56,509 bases of DNA, taken from assembly GCA_016188985.1 (NCBI GenBank), contig JACPGM010000050.1:1-56509 (forward strand), read 5' to 3'. Shown in pieces: positions 1-8,406 of the stretch. The notes beneath the pieces are model-generated. The model did not search any database. It saw only the letters and a list, made by a program, of their open reading frames with translations, and was not told the DNA's origin. Every line of letters starts with the position of its first letter. The first letter of the stretch is position 1. A program made the translations under genes and the position numbers. The DNA comes from Lentisphaerota bacterium. GTDB lineage: Bacteria; Verrucomicrobiota; Kiritimatiellia; JAAZAB01.

Positions 1-1
1 C

Positions 2-415
2 GGCAGCGCCCAGATGAATTTCCAGGAGCTCGTGGTGGCGGTTGAACACCAAGTGCCGATCAAGATAGTGATTCTCAACAACGGCTGCCTCGGCATGGTC
101 CGCCAGTGGCAGGAGTTGTTTTATCATAAGGAATATTCAGGTACCTGTTTAGGCCAGACCGGCCGGGGCAAGAACGAGCAAATCAAGGATCGCCCGGAAG
201 CGCCCTATCTGCCGGATTTCGTCAAACTGGCCGAGGCGCACGGCGCGCTGGGCCTGCGGGCCAAGACCAAAGCGGAAGTGCGGGCGACCTTGCAAAAAGC
301 TCTGGCCGCTGATGGCCCGGCCGTGGTGGAATGCATGGTGGAAAAGGAAGCCAATGTATATCCCATGGTGCCCGCCGGCGCCTCGCTGACCGAAATGATT
401 CAAAGCATGGCCTGA
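2..415 (+). CDS. ilvB: Acetolactate synthase large subunit, C-terminal part (5' end outside window)
   Basis: The frame is open from the first bases of the window, so the gene is cut at its 5' end and only the last 137 residues are visible. They form the C-terminal thiamine-diphosphate-binding region. The segment GSAQMNFQEL corresponds to the end of the family's GDGS-containing TPP motif, and NNGCLGMVRQWQ follows, as is typical of acetohydroxyacid synthases. The enzyme condenses pyruvate with pyruvate or 2-oxobutyrate as the first common step of Val/Leu/Ile synthesis, using TPP, Mg2+ and FAD. The regulatory subunit gene ilvN follows after about 200 nt and leuA after that, which supports a biosynthetic rather than a catabolic enzyme. 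The upstream part, including the FAD domain, cannot be judged. Confidence 0.93.
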   Translation, partial: GSAQMNFQELVVAVEHQVPIKIVILNNGCLGMVRQWQELFYHKEYSGTCLGQTGRGKNEQIKDRPEAPYLPDFVKLAEAHGALGLRAKTKAEVRATLQKALAADGPAVVECMVEKEANVYPMVPAGASLTEMIQSMA

Positions 416-618
416 AGAAGTGCGGCAGGTCATTGGTGTTTAAAATAAGATTCCCTCTCCCTTGGGAGAGCCCCGCCGTAAGCGGGGTAAAGGTTAGGGC
501 TTGCCCCGCTGAAAGCGGGGTGAGGGGCCTGCCCGAGCGTCGGCCAGGGAATGCCGGCAAATGAACCCCCTCACCTCGGTCCTCTCCCGAGGGAGAGGAT
601 GAGGTCTCGTCAATCGAT
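416..618. repeat. Palindrome-rich ilvB-ilvN spacer
   Basis: This spacer holds a row of short inverted repeats: two CCCTCTCCC/GGGAGAG-type stems near 452 and 581, and two CCCCGC/GCGGGG stems at about 471-487 and 504-521, with a GAGCGTCGGCCAGGGAATG-type motif at 536 that recurs in altered form near 49214 and 49285. No open frame here resembles a protein. The stems could attenuate or stabilise the ilvBN transcript, or could simply be mobile repeats. A GAGG at 601-604, 14 nt before ilvN, is the only ribosome-binding candidate. Confidence 0.6.
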
Positions 619-1098
619 ATGAAACACATTATTTCCGCCGTAGTTGAAAATCGTCCGGGCGTTTTGGCGCGGATCATCGGCCTTATTTCCGGCCGGGGCT
701 ACAATATTGACAGCCTCAACGTGGCGCCCACTCAGGATGGCACCATCTCCCGCATTACCATGACCGTGCCGGGCGACGACCGGGTGCTGGAACAGGTAAC
801 CAAACAGCTCAACAAGCTGGTGGATGTGATCAAGGTCTTTGACCTGACCGGGCAGAAATATGTTGACCGGGAATTGGCCCTGGTGAAAGTGAGCGCCGGG
901 CAGAAAAATCGCGCGGCGATCATCGAGCTGGCGGCCCTGTGCCATGCGGAAATCGTCGCGGTCCAGAACAAGGCCATGATCGTTCAGATCGTCGGGACCA
1001 CGGCGGCCGTGGATAATTTTGTGGAGCTGATCAAGCCCCACGGCATTGTCGAGGTCTCGCGCACCGGCGTGATCGCCCTGGGCAGCGCCGAGAGTTAA
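619..1098 (+). CDS. ilvN: Acetolactate synthase small (regulatory) subunit
   Basis: This 159-residue protein has the normal length for IlvN/IlvH. The N-terminal ACT domain (about 1-75) begins ISAVVENRPGVLARI and contains GRGYNIDSLNV, the classic valine-binding region. The C-terminal half (about 80-155), with RELALVKV and IVQIVGT, matches the domain that contacts and activates the catalytic subunit. In the family, the small subunit raises catalytic activity and confers valine feedback inhibition. It lies directly downstream of ilvB on the same strand and upstream of leuA. The ATG at 619 is the natural start because the conserved ACT sequence begins within a few residues of it, although the ribosome-binding site is weak and distant. 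Confidence 0.95.
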   Translation: MKHIISAVVENRPGVLARIIGLISGRGYNIDSLNVAPTQDGTISRITMTVPGDDRVLEQVTKQLNKLVDVIKVFDLTGQKYVDRELALVKVSAGQKNRAAIIELAALCHAEIVAVQNKAMIVQIVGTTAAVDNFVELIKPHGIVEVSRTGVIALGSAES

Positions 1099-1108
1099 AG
1101 CCTAGCCA

Positions 1109-1337
1109 AACATATTTTCCGCCTTGAGCGGATCCGCATAAGGCAGAGAGGTTTTGGTAGGGCGCTCTCGCCGAGAGCGCCGCGGACGGTCCCGCCGAGG
1201 CGGGATAAACTCGGCGCTTGCCCCGCCCTGTGGCGGGGAGCCGTCCCTACCGCGGAGCGACCCGGCCGCCTAACGGGAAAAATATTCAACACGAATTCTC
1301 CACCTGAGGCGGATCCGCCAAGGCGGAAACATATTTC
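1109..1337. repeat. Inverted-repeat cluster between ilvN and leuA
   Basis: The spacer is bounded by two copies of a dispersed palindrome around GCGGATCCGC (about 1115-1146 and 1297-1330), set so that CATATTTTCCGCC at the left is answered by GGCGGAAACATATTT at the right. Between them are further stems: GGCGCTCTCGCCGAGAGCGCC near 1160, CCCGCCGAGGCGGG near 1191, and GCCCCGCCCTGTGGCGGGGAG near 1220. Related GGATCCGCC palindromes occur at 8781-8861 and 23692-23795. No coding potential is seen. Confidence 0.65.
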
Positions 1338-1354
1338 AGAAAGCGCCTAATATT

Positions 1355-2908
1355 ATGAAAAAAGAAGACCGGCAACGCGTGTTGATTTTTGACACTACCT
1401 TGCGCGACGGCGAGCAGTGTCCCGGCGCCAGCCTGAATCACCGCGAAAAAATAGAAATTGCCCAGCAATTGGCCCGTCTCAACGTGGACGTAATCGAAGC
1501 CGGGTTTCCCGTGGCTTCGCCCGACGATTTTCAGGCGGTGCGGGCCGTTGCCGCTGCCATCAAGGGTCCGCGCATCGCCGGGCTGGCGCGCTGCTTGAAC
1601 AAGGATATTGAACGCTGCGCGCAGGCCTTGGCGCCCGCGGGCAAACGCGCCCGAATTCATGTGTTCCTGGCGACTTCCCGCATCCATCGCGAGTTCAAAC
1701 TGCGCAAGAATAAAACCCAAATCCTCAGGCAGGCGGCCCAGGCCGTGCGCTTTGCACGCAAGTTCTCTAACGATGTGGAGTTCAGTCCGGAAGATGCCAC
1801 ACGCACGGAACGCGATTATCTGGCCGAGGTGGTGCGCGCCGTGATCGCCGAAGGCGCCACAACCGTTAATATTCCGGATACCGTGGGCTACAGCGTGCCG
1901 ACCGAGTTCGGCGCGCTGATTGACTACCTCTTTCAGCACGTGCCTAATATCGCGGCGGCCACCATCAATGTTCATTGTCACAATGACCTGGGGCTGGCCG
2001 TGGCCAATACGCTCGCCGCGCTCTGCGCCGGCGCCCGCGGCGTGGAATGCACCATCAATGGCATCGGTGAGCGGGCCGGTAATTGCGCGCTCGAGGAACT
2101 GGTCATGGCCTTGCGCACCCGCAACGATGTCCTGGGCCTGACCGCCAATATCCGCACCCAGGAACTCTACCGTTCCAGCCGGCTGGTCAGCCGCCTGACC
2201 GGCCTGGCGGTTCAGCGCAACAAGGCCGTCGTGGGCGCCAACGCATTCGCCCATGAAGCCGGCATTCACCAGGACGGCATGCTCAAGGAGCGCTCGACTT
2301 ATGAAATCATGCGGCCCCAGGATATCGGCATTGACGGCTCCGAGCTGGTGCTGGGCAAGCATTCCGGCCGGCATGCTTTCGCCGACCGGCTGGCGAAAAT
2401 GGGTTTTACCCTGGAGCGCAGCGAGCTTGATCGCGCCTACCGCCGGTTTATTGATCTGGCCGACAAGAAAAAAGTTGTCTATGATGATGACCTTCTGGCG
2501 ATTGCCCGCGATGAAATGGAAGAGGGTCTCTCCGGCGCCGGCGCGTATCAGTTGGACTATCTTTATGTTTCCACCGGCACGGCCACGATCCCCAACGCCA
2601 CTGTGCGCCTGCGCAAGGGCAAGGACGTAATTCAGGATGCCGCCTGCGGCGACGGGCCGGTGGATGCCGCGCTCAAGACCATTGACCGTATTACCGGCGT
2701 GCCGGGCAAATTGCTGGATTATTCCATCCAGGCCGTCACCATCGGCAAGGACGCCCAGGGCGAAGTGAGCGTGCGCGTGGCCTTCGGCGACGCCGTCGTC
2801 AGCGGCAAGGCCGCCAGCACCGACATTGTCCGGGCCAGCGCGGCCGCTTATCTGCACTGTGTGAATCGCGTCCTCGCGGCGCGGACGCTCTCAAAACGCA
2901 AAACGTAG
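1355..2908 (+). CDS. leuA: 2-isopropylmalate synthase
   Basis: LeuA condenses 2-oxoisovalerate with acetyl-CoA, the committed step to leucine. The 517-residue product has the expected length and domain order. A DRE-TIM barrel comes first, with DTTLRDGEQ at 13-21, the metal-binding HCHND at 207-211 and GIGERAGN at 236-243. The GANAFAHEAGIHQDG linker segment follows, and then a C-terminal LeuA dimer/regulatory domain (roughly 370-505) that normally binds leucine for feedback inhibition. Having both the barrel and the regulatory domain separates it from homocitrate synthase and HMG-CoA lyase; citramalate synthase is less likely given the strong LeuA-type motifs. It follows ilvN by about 256 nt and ends 6 nt before aroE, so leuA and aroE are probably cotranscribed. 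Confidence 0.94.
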   Translation: MKKEDRQRVLIFDTTLRDGEQCPGASLNHREKIEIAQQLARLNVDVIEAGFPVASPDDFQAVRAVAAAIKGPRIAGLARCLNKDIERCAQALAPAGKRARIHVFLATSRIHREFKLRKNKTQILRQAAQAVRFARKFSNDVEFSPEDATRTERDYLAEVVRAVIAEGATTVNIPDTVGYSVPTEFGALIDYLFQHVPNIAAATINVHCHNDLGLAVANTLAALCAGARGVECTINGIGERAGNCALEELVMALRTRNDVLGLTANIRTQELYRSSRLVSRLTGLAVQRNKAVVGANAFAHEAGIHQDGMLKERSTYEIMRPQDIGIDGSELVLGKHSGRHAFADRLAKMGFTLERSELDRAYRRFIDLADKKKVVYDDDLLAIARDEMEEGLSGAGAYQLDYLYVSTGTATIPNATVRLRKGKDVIQDAACGDGPVDAALKTIDRITGVPGKLLDYSIQAVTIGKDAQGEVSVRVAFGDAVVSGKAASTDIVRASAAAYLHCVNRVLAARTLSKRKT

Positions 2909-2914
2909 CGCGCA

Positions 2915-3793
2915 ATGAACATCGCTATTTCGCCCTCTACGGTTCCTTATGCCGTGCTCGGCCATCCGATCCGTCATTCGCTTTCGCCGCGGATGCACAA
3001 CGCCGCCTTCGCGGCCCTGGGCATGGATGCCATCTACCTGGCCTTCGATGTGCCGCCGGAAAAGCTCAAGCCCACGCTGCTGGTCATGGCGGACCTGGGG
3101 TTCGCCGGCATCAACCTGACGGTTCCGCTCAAAGAAGCGGCGTTTCGCGCGCTGGTCCATCTCGATCAGGCCGCGCGCAATTTGGGTTCGGTCAATACCA
3201 TAAAAATCGCCGGCGGTTTGAAGGGGTTCAGCACCGACGGCGAAGGTTTTCTGCGGGCCATCCGCGAGGACTTTGATTTAACTATCAAGGGTCTTTCGCT
3301 TTTTATCCTGGGCTGTGGCGGCGCGGGCCGCGCCGTGGCTTTTGCCTGCGCCACAGCCGGCGCCAAGCGCATCACGCTGGCCGACGCCGATATCCGGCGG
3401 CTGGAGCGCCTGGAAGCGGACCTGCGCTCGCTAAAACTTAATGAGGCCGCGATTGCCTCGGCGGGCACTGCCCCGCCGGGTTGGACCGGCGCTTGCCATA
3501 AGGCCGATTTGGTCGTGCATGCCACGCCCATGGGCATGCGCCCGAACGAAAAATCCCTTCTTCCGCGCCAGGCATTTCGCCGCCGCCAGTTCGTTTATGA
3601 CCTGATTTACATGTTTCCGGAAACCGTGTTGATGCGCGCGGCCCGGGAGGCCGGCGCGCGGGTGGCCAACGGCCTCGGTATGCTCTTGCATCAAGGCGCG
3701 CTTTCCTTTTTTATCTGGACCGACCGGCCGCCGCCCCTGCCGGTCATGCGCCGCGCGCTGGAAGAAGCGGTTTATGGCAAATTAGCCAAATGA
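2915..3793 (+). CDS. aroE: Shikimate dehydrogenase
   Basis: AroE reduces 3-dehydroshikimate to shikimate with NADPH. The 292-residue protein shows the shikimate-binding SLSPRMHN at 22-29, NLTVPLK ending in the catalytic Lys73, the TDGEG segment with the catalytic Asp at about 108, the Rossmann nucleotide loop GCGGAGRA at 133-140, and the C-terminal GMLLHQGALSF motif. The ATG at 2915 lies 6 nt after leuA. The last 12 codons plus the first bases after the stop recur in diverged form at 7422-7468, on the far side of the RHS/transposase island, so the downstream neighbourhood of this gene has been rearranged. The other shikimate-pathway gene in the window, aroK, is at 8881, just beyond the island. 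Confidence 0.94.
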   Translation: MNIAISPSTVPYAVLGHPIRHSLSPRMHNAAFAALGMDAIYLAFDVPPEKLKPTLLVMADLGFAGINLTVPLKEAAFRALVHLDQAARNLGSVNTIKIAGGLKGFSTDGEGFLRAIREDFDLTIKGLSLFILGCGGAGRAVAFACATAGAKRITLADADIRRLERLEADLRSLKLNEAAIASAGTAPPGWTGACHKADLVVHATPMGMRPNEKSLLPRQAFRRRQFVYDLIYMFPETVLMRAAREAGARVANGLGMLLHQGALSFFIWTDRPPPLPVMRRALEEAVYGKLAK

Positions 3794-4286
3794 AAATTTT
3801 GGGTATCCACTTGACTGGACCGCACACAATATCTGGTGCAGGCCTTCCTCCGTCGCCCTTCGGGCTATGGAGGACACGTCAGCCTGCATATGCGTTTTGT
3901 TGCATCATCGTTCCTGGGGTTTCACCCCAAGCTATGGGATTGCAGGCTTTTTCGCCTCGGCGGACCTGCCCATGGCACGGCAGCCTGCCAGGAAGCACGC
4001 TGAAAGCGTGCCATACCACAGCCCAGGGCAACGCCCTGGGATTCAGACGGTGCCAAAGCATATGCACCCTGAAGGGGTGCTACATCCTTGCGGATCATCG
4101 CACGGACACAGCGTGAAACGGCAGTTAAAAAGCCTGGGATATTTCAACGGTTAGCCCAGTCCTTGCCATGGAATAATTTTCAAAATAATGCTTGCATTAT
4201 CCCGTCCAATCGCTTAATTTTCCAGATGTGAAACTGAATTACTAAAGAAGATGAATTAACCTTGAAACCATAACGGAGACAATCAA
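3794..4286. other. Non-coding repeat-rich region after aroE
   Basis: About 490 nt hold no convincing gene. An open frame starts in the aroE stop (ATGA at 3790), but its translation is low-complexity and contains phrases typical of dispersed non-coding repeats in this kind of genome. Several hairpins are visible: CCTCCGTCGCCCTTCGGGCTATGGAGG type at 3848-3874, GCACGCTGAAAGCGTGC near 3996, CCAGGGCAACGCCCTGG near 4023, and CACCCTGAAGGGGTG near 4063. A GGAG followed by an ATG at 4287 could be the abandoned start of an RHS-type gene. Confidence 0.5.
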
Positions 4287-4380
4287 ATGAAACTACGATT
4301 AGGGACCGTAAATGGCGCGCTTGCCATGCGCTCGGCCTGGCTTGCCACGCGCTTGGCGTGGTTTCGTGCCCTAACCCTGA

Positions 4381-5793
4381 CCAGACCGGCGCTCTGCAGA
4401 AGGCAGCAGTTGGCCTTCCGGCGTCGGCGATGGGGACATTACCGAATGGATTTACCACGAAGCCGCCGATTTGCTTCTTGCCAAAACCGACGCCTCCGGC
4501 AAATCCGTAACCTATACTTATACTGGAAATTCGAAACTGGAAATTCGAAATTGGGCAAGAAAGGATGGCACAAACGACCTTGTAACGACCTATTCCTACA
4601 ACAATGCCGGCGACCTGACCGGAATTGATTATTCGGATTCAACTCCTGATGTTTCATTTACCTATGATCGGCTTGGCAGACAGAAGACAGCCGAATCATC
4701 TGTGAGCAGTCATGCCTTTACCTATAATGGGTTGTTGCTTGATTCAGAAACAATCGTTTCCTCTGCCGGGACCAATGTCCTTGACCGCTCTTATGATTCC
4801 TTGGGCCGCCCCGTAGCCGCGGCACTGCGTGCCGTGGCCGATCCGGATCCCGCTTATCAGGTCTTCTACGCCTATGATGGGTTCGGTCGCCTCAATCAAA
4901 TTTCCAATTTCCAATTTCAAGCATCATATTCCTATCTGCCCAATTCAGACTTGCTTTCCAGCTACACCTTGGGCAATCTTACTGTGAGCCGAACGTATGA
5001 ACAGAATCGGAACTTGTTGACCCAGGTAAAGAACGAAGCGGGTGGTGCCACGCTTTCGCAGTTTGATTACCTTAACGACGCCGGCGGCCGGCGCACATCG
5101 GTGAAGCATTCGGGCACGGCCTTCGAGACTGGGCCGGCCTTCAACAAATACGATTACAACAGCCGGAGCGAAGTGATTGTCGGCGATCGCTTCTGGGGAA
5201 CAAATCCGGACGATACCGGCGATCCAGTATTGGGCCAGGGCTTTGCCTATATGTACGACAACATTGGAAACAGAACTGCCTCCAGCCGGGATAATGAGGA
5301 AGTTTCCTATACTGCAAACAGTTTGAATCAATACAGCCAGAGAACCGTTGCAGACCTTATTGATATTATTGGCAGTGCCGAAACTAATACCACCGTAACC
5401 GTGAACTCTGAACCCGTGAACCGTCACGATAAATACTGGTACTACGGATTGGGCGTGACCAATGATTTATCCGCGGTTTACCAGGAAGTCAATGTGGTTG
5501 GTGTCTATAGCCCGCCTGATACCAACGAGCCAGATGTTGTGTCTTCCGAAACCGGGCACGTATTTGTGGCCAAGACACCGGAGCAATTCACTTATGACGA
5601 TGACGGGAACATGCTTTCCGACGGCCGATTCAATTATTCATGGGATTGTGAAAACCGGCTCATTGCAGCAGAGACATTACCTGATCTGCCGACGTCCGTG
5701 CCCTATAGGGGTTCAGGGGAATTCGGTGCTGGAAAACAAGGTGAAAACAGAGGTCATAAAAGAGAAAAGCTGGAAATAAAAGCAAGGGATTAA
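4381..5793 (+). pseudogene. RHS/YD-repeat protein remnant, truncated at both ends
   Basis: The frame is open from 4381 to 5793. From about 4420 to 5700 it encodes recognisable RHS/YD-repeat sequence, with repeated motifs such as YSYNNAGDLTGIDY, FTYDRLGRQ, YDSLGRPV, YAYDGFGRL, YMYDNIGNRT and FTYDDDGNMLSDGRF. RHS proteins are large secreted shells that carry variable toxic or adhesive C-termini. No signal peptide or N-terminal shell is present. After WDCENRLIAAETLPDLP, near 5700, the protein changes abruptly to charged low-complexity sequence (GENRGHKREKLEIKARD), so the usual RHS core end is missing. A possible original start with a GGAG site at 4287 is out of frame with this block. I read it as the decayed middle of an RHS gene, broken at the 3' side next to a transposase. 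Confidence 0.72.
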
Positions 5794-5889
5794 GGAAGAA
5801 TCGAGAGGAAATCAGCAAATGTGAGTCAAGAAACGGAGTGCAGGCAGACCTCACCCGTGAAATCGGGAATCAATAAACAACGATTCAGT

Positions 5890-7167
5890 TCAGGCCGCAA
5901 TCTTCAACGAAACGACAGGAAGATGCGGCCTTTGGTGCAAATAGGCGACGTGCAGAATCAGGTTCAGATTGGGGTCGCGAATGTTGAACTTGTGCGGAGC
6001 ATGAGAAACTCCGGTGTAAAGTTCAATGGGCGTTTTTCCTTTGATACCTTGATGAGGCCGGAATTCGTTGTACCAGGCGAAATAGAGCCCAAGCTCAAAA
6101 CGTAGATCCGCTTGTCTCAGGGGAATGAGAATGCGACGGGCGCATTCGGATTTCAGGGAGCGGATCATACGCTCAATGATGGCAATACTGCCGTATTTGC
6201 CGACCGCGCCGTAACGTGGTCTGATTTTCTTTCTTTTGCACCATTTCCTGAAAGCATGGCAGAAGAATTGAGGACCTTTATCGGAGATGATGTATTTGGG
6301 GGCTTGGCCGGCAGAATGAATGGCGTGGCCAAGGAGGGAACGGATTTGGAGAGAATCGGGTTGGTCATTAAAGACCGCGAAGCCGATGATTTTTCTGGAG
6401 AAATGGTCAATGATCACGGCAACCCAATAACAGAACGGCCAGCATTGCGGCAGGAAGAAAGGGAACCATGTTGTCCGGAAGCCGAAGGAAGTCGGGACAA
6501 TGGTCAAATCAATGTGCCACACGTGATTGGGATATTTGGCCGTAACCACGTGATCCGGTTTTTTCCCGCCGTCCTTTTCCTCGGTCGGCGATTTGGGGTT
6601 GATGGGGTTTTTGATAAAACGCCTAACGGAGGAAGAACAGATTTTCATGCCGGCAATGGCGAGGAAATGGGCGATGCGTTTTTTGCCCATGAGTGGACAG
6701 AGGATTTTGAGGCGTTGGACGATATAACGGACAAATTTAGGATGTTTGTTTATTGGTACCGGTGTTTTGATGAGGATGTCATCATCGGAACGTTTGAGCC
6801 AGGAAGCAATCGTATCGGGATCAACCAGGAAGATACGGGCGGTTTGGGCGAGAGACCAACCGTTGGCGGCCATGAGTTCAAGGATAAATTGGCGTTCAAA
6901 TGGGATATAATTGGCGCGATGATGGGGCGGAGTTCTGGCCATACGGGCGTCCTTGATACGCGTGATTTCTTCGAGGTGGGATGCTTTGGTAACGGCCTGG
7001 TCACGTTCGACAGTCAGCCGGACGCGCTGGATGGAGCTATTGGCGGCCCAGGAGCGGGAATGGATCAGGGACCAATGGGCAAGCGAGATGACATGAAGAA
7101 TGGTTTGGCGGACGTTATTTGGAAAGAAATTGAGATCGGCCTTGGAAAGCCATTTGGGATAACACAT
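5890..7167 (-). CDS. DDE (rve integrase-core) transposase
   Basis: The predicted protein has about 425 residues. An N-terminal half suggests helix-turn-helix DNA binding (LAQTARIFLVDPDTIASWLKR), followed by an integrase core. The acidic triad is visible as Asp in HVWHIDLT, Asp in IISDKGPQF and Glu in IIERMIRSLKSE, and the core ends in YNEFRPHQGIKGKTPIE, a phrase common in IS3/IS481-type transposases. The start at 7167 is preferred over the upstream in-frame ATG at 7236, because AAAGGAG lies 8 nt before it on the minus strand. I could not define terminal inverted repeats or a target duplication, so the element's limits are unknown. The frame is intact, so the enzyme may be functional. Confidence 0.85.
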   Translation of the reverse strand: MCYPKWLSKADLNFFPNNVRQTILHVISLAHWSLIHSRSWAANSSIQRVRLTVERDQAVTKASHLEEITRIKDARMARTPPHHRANYIPFERQFILELMAANGWSLAQTARIFLVDPDTIASWLKRSDDDILIKTPVPINKHPKFVRYIVQRLKILCPLMGKKRIAHFLAIAGMKICSSSVRRFIKNPINPKSPTEEKDGGKKPDHVVTAKYPNHVWHIDLTIVPTSFGFRTTWFPFFLPQCWPFCYWVAVIIDHFSRKIIGFAVFNDQPDSLQIRSLLGHAIHSAGQAPKYIISDKGPQFFCHAFRKWCKRKKIRPRYGAVGKYGSIAIIERMIRSLKSECARRILIPLRQADLRFELGLYFAWYNEFRPHQGIKGKTPIELYTGVSHAPHKFNIRDPNLNLILHVAYLHQRPHLPVVSLKIAA

Positions 7168-7421
7168 GGAAAATTCTCCTTTTTTGATTGGTGAAAAAGT
7201 GGTAAATATAACAAAAGACAAGGAAAGGCAAGGCAAGCGAGCAATGAGTTGGCTGGGAAGATTGTTTGGTTCAAGTGAAGGGCAAGAAGCCTTTACACCG
7301 AAAGCGAAAGAATTTTTGGGAGTTCATACCGGCAGAAGATCGGGCAAAAATTATTAATTGCGGGTGGTGTTGTAAGATGCAAAAAGACAGCCGGAGTGCC
7401 GATGATGGATTATAGTGGCAG
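7168..7421. other. AT-richer spacer upstream of the transposase
   Basis: This stretch is richer in A/T than its surroundings and has no recognisable gene. A short + frame from 7244 (MSWLGRLFGSSEGQEAF) ends at 7357. It could be a fragment of a lost gene, but there is nothing to support a function. The promoter and right end of the transposase element should lie here, but no clear inverted repeat was found. Confidence 0.4.
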
Positions 7422-7458
7422 GCTGGAAGAAGCAGTCTATGGGAAAAAGGCCAAATGA
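7422..7458 (+). pseudogene. Diverged second copy of the aroE 3' end
   Basis: Bases 7422-7468 match 3757-3803 at 40 of 47 positions without gaps. In frame, this copy reads LEEAVYGKKAK-stop, against LEEAVYGKLAK-stop at the end of the intact aroE, and the bases after the stop (ATGAAAA.TTTGGG) are also shared. Upstream of 7422 the similarity stops. This is the last 11 codons plus stop of an aroE-like gene, left on the far side of the RHS/transposase island. Third-position changes and a two-base change in one codon suggest either an old duplication or a fragment from a related strain. Confidence 0.7.
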
Positions 7459-7471
7459 AAAATTTGGGCCT

Positions 7472-7554
7472 GGTTCAAAGTTCACGGTTCCGGGTTCACG
7501 GTTGTTGTGGTTTCCACCGTTTTTTGTTCAACTGTGAACCGTGAACGGTGAACC
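7472..7554. repeat. Long hairpin with GTTCACGGTTC arms
   Basis: The arms at 7472-7490 and 7536-7554 are complementary over 19 positions with two mismatches (GTTCACGGTTC against GAACCGTGAAC). The loop contains a further partial copy, GGGTTCACGG. The structure sits 28 nt before the prepilin peptidase start, so it would lie in that gene's leader, or could terminate upstream transcription. Related GTTCACGGTGAA sequence occurs at 36186-36211. Confidence 0.65.
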
Positions 7555-7581
7555 TTTTAAACCATTCCAAAATTTAAAACG

Positions 7582-8406
7582 ATGACCATCTTACTGCCAC
7601 TCTGGGCCGATTACTACTTTGCCGCGCTGATTTTTCTCCTGGGAGCTTGCCTTGGCAGTTTCGCCAATGTCTGCATATACCGTATGCCGCGCGGCGGCTC
7701 GGTTGTGACCCCGCGTTCCCATTGCCCGCATTGCCGGCAGACTATCGCCTGGTATGACAACATTCCGCTATGCAGTTTCCTGGGGCTGCGCGCACGGTGC
7801 CGGCATTGTCGCGGACAAATCGCTTTTCAATATTTTCTCGTGGAGTTGCTGCTGGCCGCGCTTTTCCTGGTTATCTGGCTTAAATTCAGATTTGATCCGC
7901 GCACGCCCATCTACTGGCTGATGGCCACCGCTCTGGTGATCGGCGCCTTCATTGATTTCGAGTTCATGATCCTGCCCGACCGTCTTACGATTGGCGGGAT
8001 GCTGCTGGGCCCAATCCTGAGCGCCCTGGCGCCGGCGCTGCAGGGGCAGCCGAGCGCTTATCTGGGTTTCTGCGTATCGGTCGGCGCTCTGGTGCTGGGG
8101 TCCCTTGCGCTCTGGCTGGTGGCGACGCTGGGCACATTGGCCTTCCGCAAAGAGGCTATGGGGATGGGCGACGTCAAGCTCCTGGGCGCGCTGGGCGCTT
8201 TCCTCGGCTGGAAGGCGGTTTTTTTTATCATCGTGGGCGCTTCACTCTCAGGCGCGTTGGTGGGGGTAATGCTGGTCCTGACCCAGCACAAAACCATGGC
8301 CAGTAAAATACCGTTCGGCCCTTATTTAGCGCTGGCCGCCCTCGTCTGGATCATGGGTGGTTCAGATTGGTGGGGAGCTTATACGGCTTGGTGCTCAGGT
8401 TCGTAA
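7582..8406 (+). CDS. pilD: Type IV prepilin peptidase / N-methyltransferase (A24 family)
   Basis: This integral inner-membrane aspartyl protease cleaves the leader of type IV pilins and pseudopilins. The 274-residue product begins with a membrane helix followed by ACLGSFANVCIYRMPRG, the methyltransferase-region signature. Two CxxC pairs (CPHC and CRHC) bind zinc. The two catalytic aspartates lie in FIDFEFMILPD and in GMGDVKL, the latter being the GxGD motif, and several more membrane helices follow. The reading frame runs into a MITE-like repeat: the last four codons and the TAA stop (8395-8406) are inside that element's left terminal repeat, so the original C-terminus may have been a little different. 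No pilin or pilus assembly gene lies nearby. Confidence 0.93.
   Translation: MTILLPLWADYYFAALIFLLGACLGSFANVCIYRMPRGGSVVTPRSHCPHCRQTIAWYDNIPLCSFLGLRARCRHCRGQIAFQYFLVELLLAALFLVIWLKFRFDPRTPIYWLMATALVIGAFIDFEFMILPDRLTIGGMLLGPILSALAPALQGQPSAYLGFCVSVGALVLGSLALWLVATLGTLAFRKEAMGMGDVKLLGALGAFLGWKAVFFIIVGASLSGALVGVMLVLTQHKTMASKIPFGPYLALAALVWIMGGSDWWGAYTAWCSGS

Noticed and set aside
1286-2857. A 523-codon minus-strand open frame opposite leuA
   Set aside because: It is the antisense shadow of a gene with clear family motifs; its translation has no recognisable domain and GC-rich codon bias alone explains the openness.
3790-4116. A 108-codon frame starting in the aroE stop codon
   Set aside because: The translation is repeat-like (several hairpins are translated), with no domain; the shared ATGAAAA start with 7454 comes from the duplicated aroE end.
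3794-4286. Possible tRNA or structured RNA among the hairpins after aroE
   Set aside because: No cloverleaf with a T-loop GTTCRANYC and acceptor pairing could be assembled; the stems are independent short hairpins.
5821-5900. Left terminal inverted repeat of the transposase element
   Set aside because: Comparison of 5821-5900 with the complement of 7170-7410 gave only scattered short matches, so no element boundary is claimed.
6112-7194. A 360-codon plus-strand frame opposite the transposase
   Set aside because: The minus frame carries the complete DDE triad and a good ribosome-binding site; the plus frame is its shadow.
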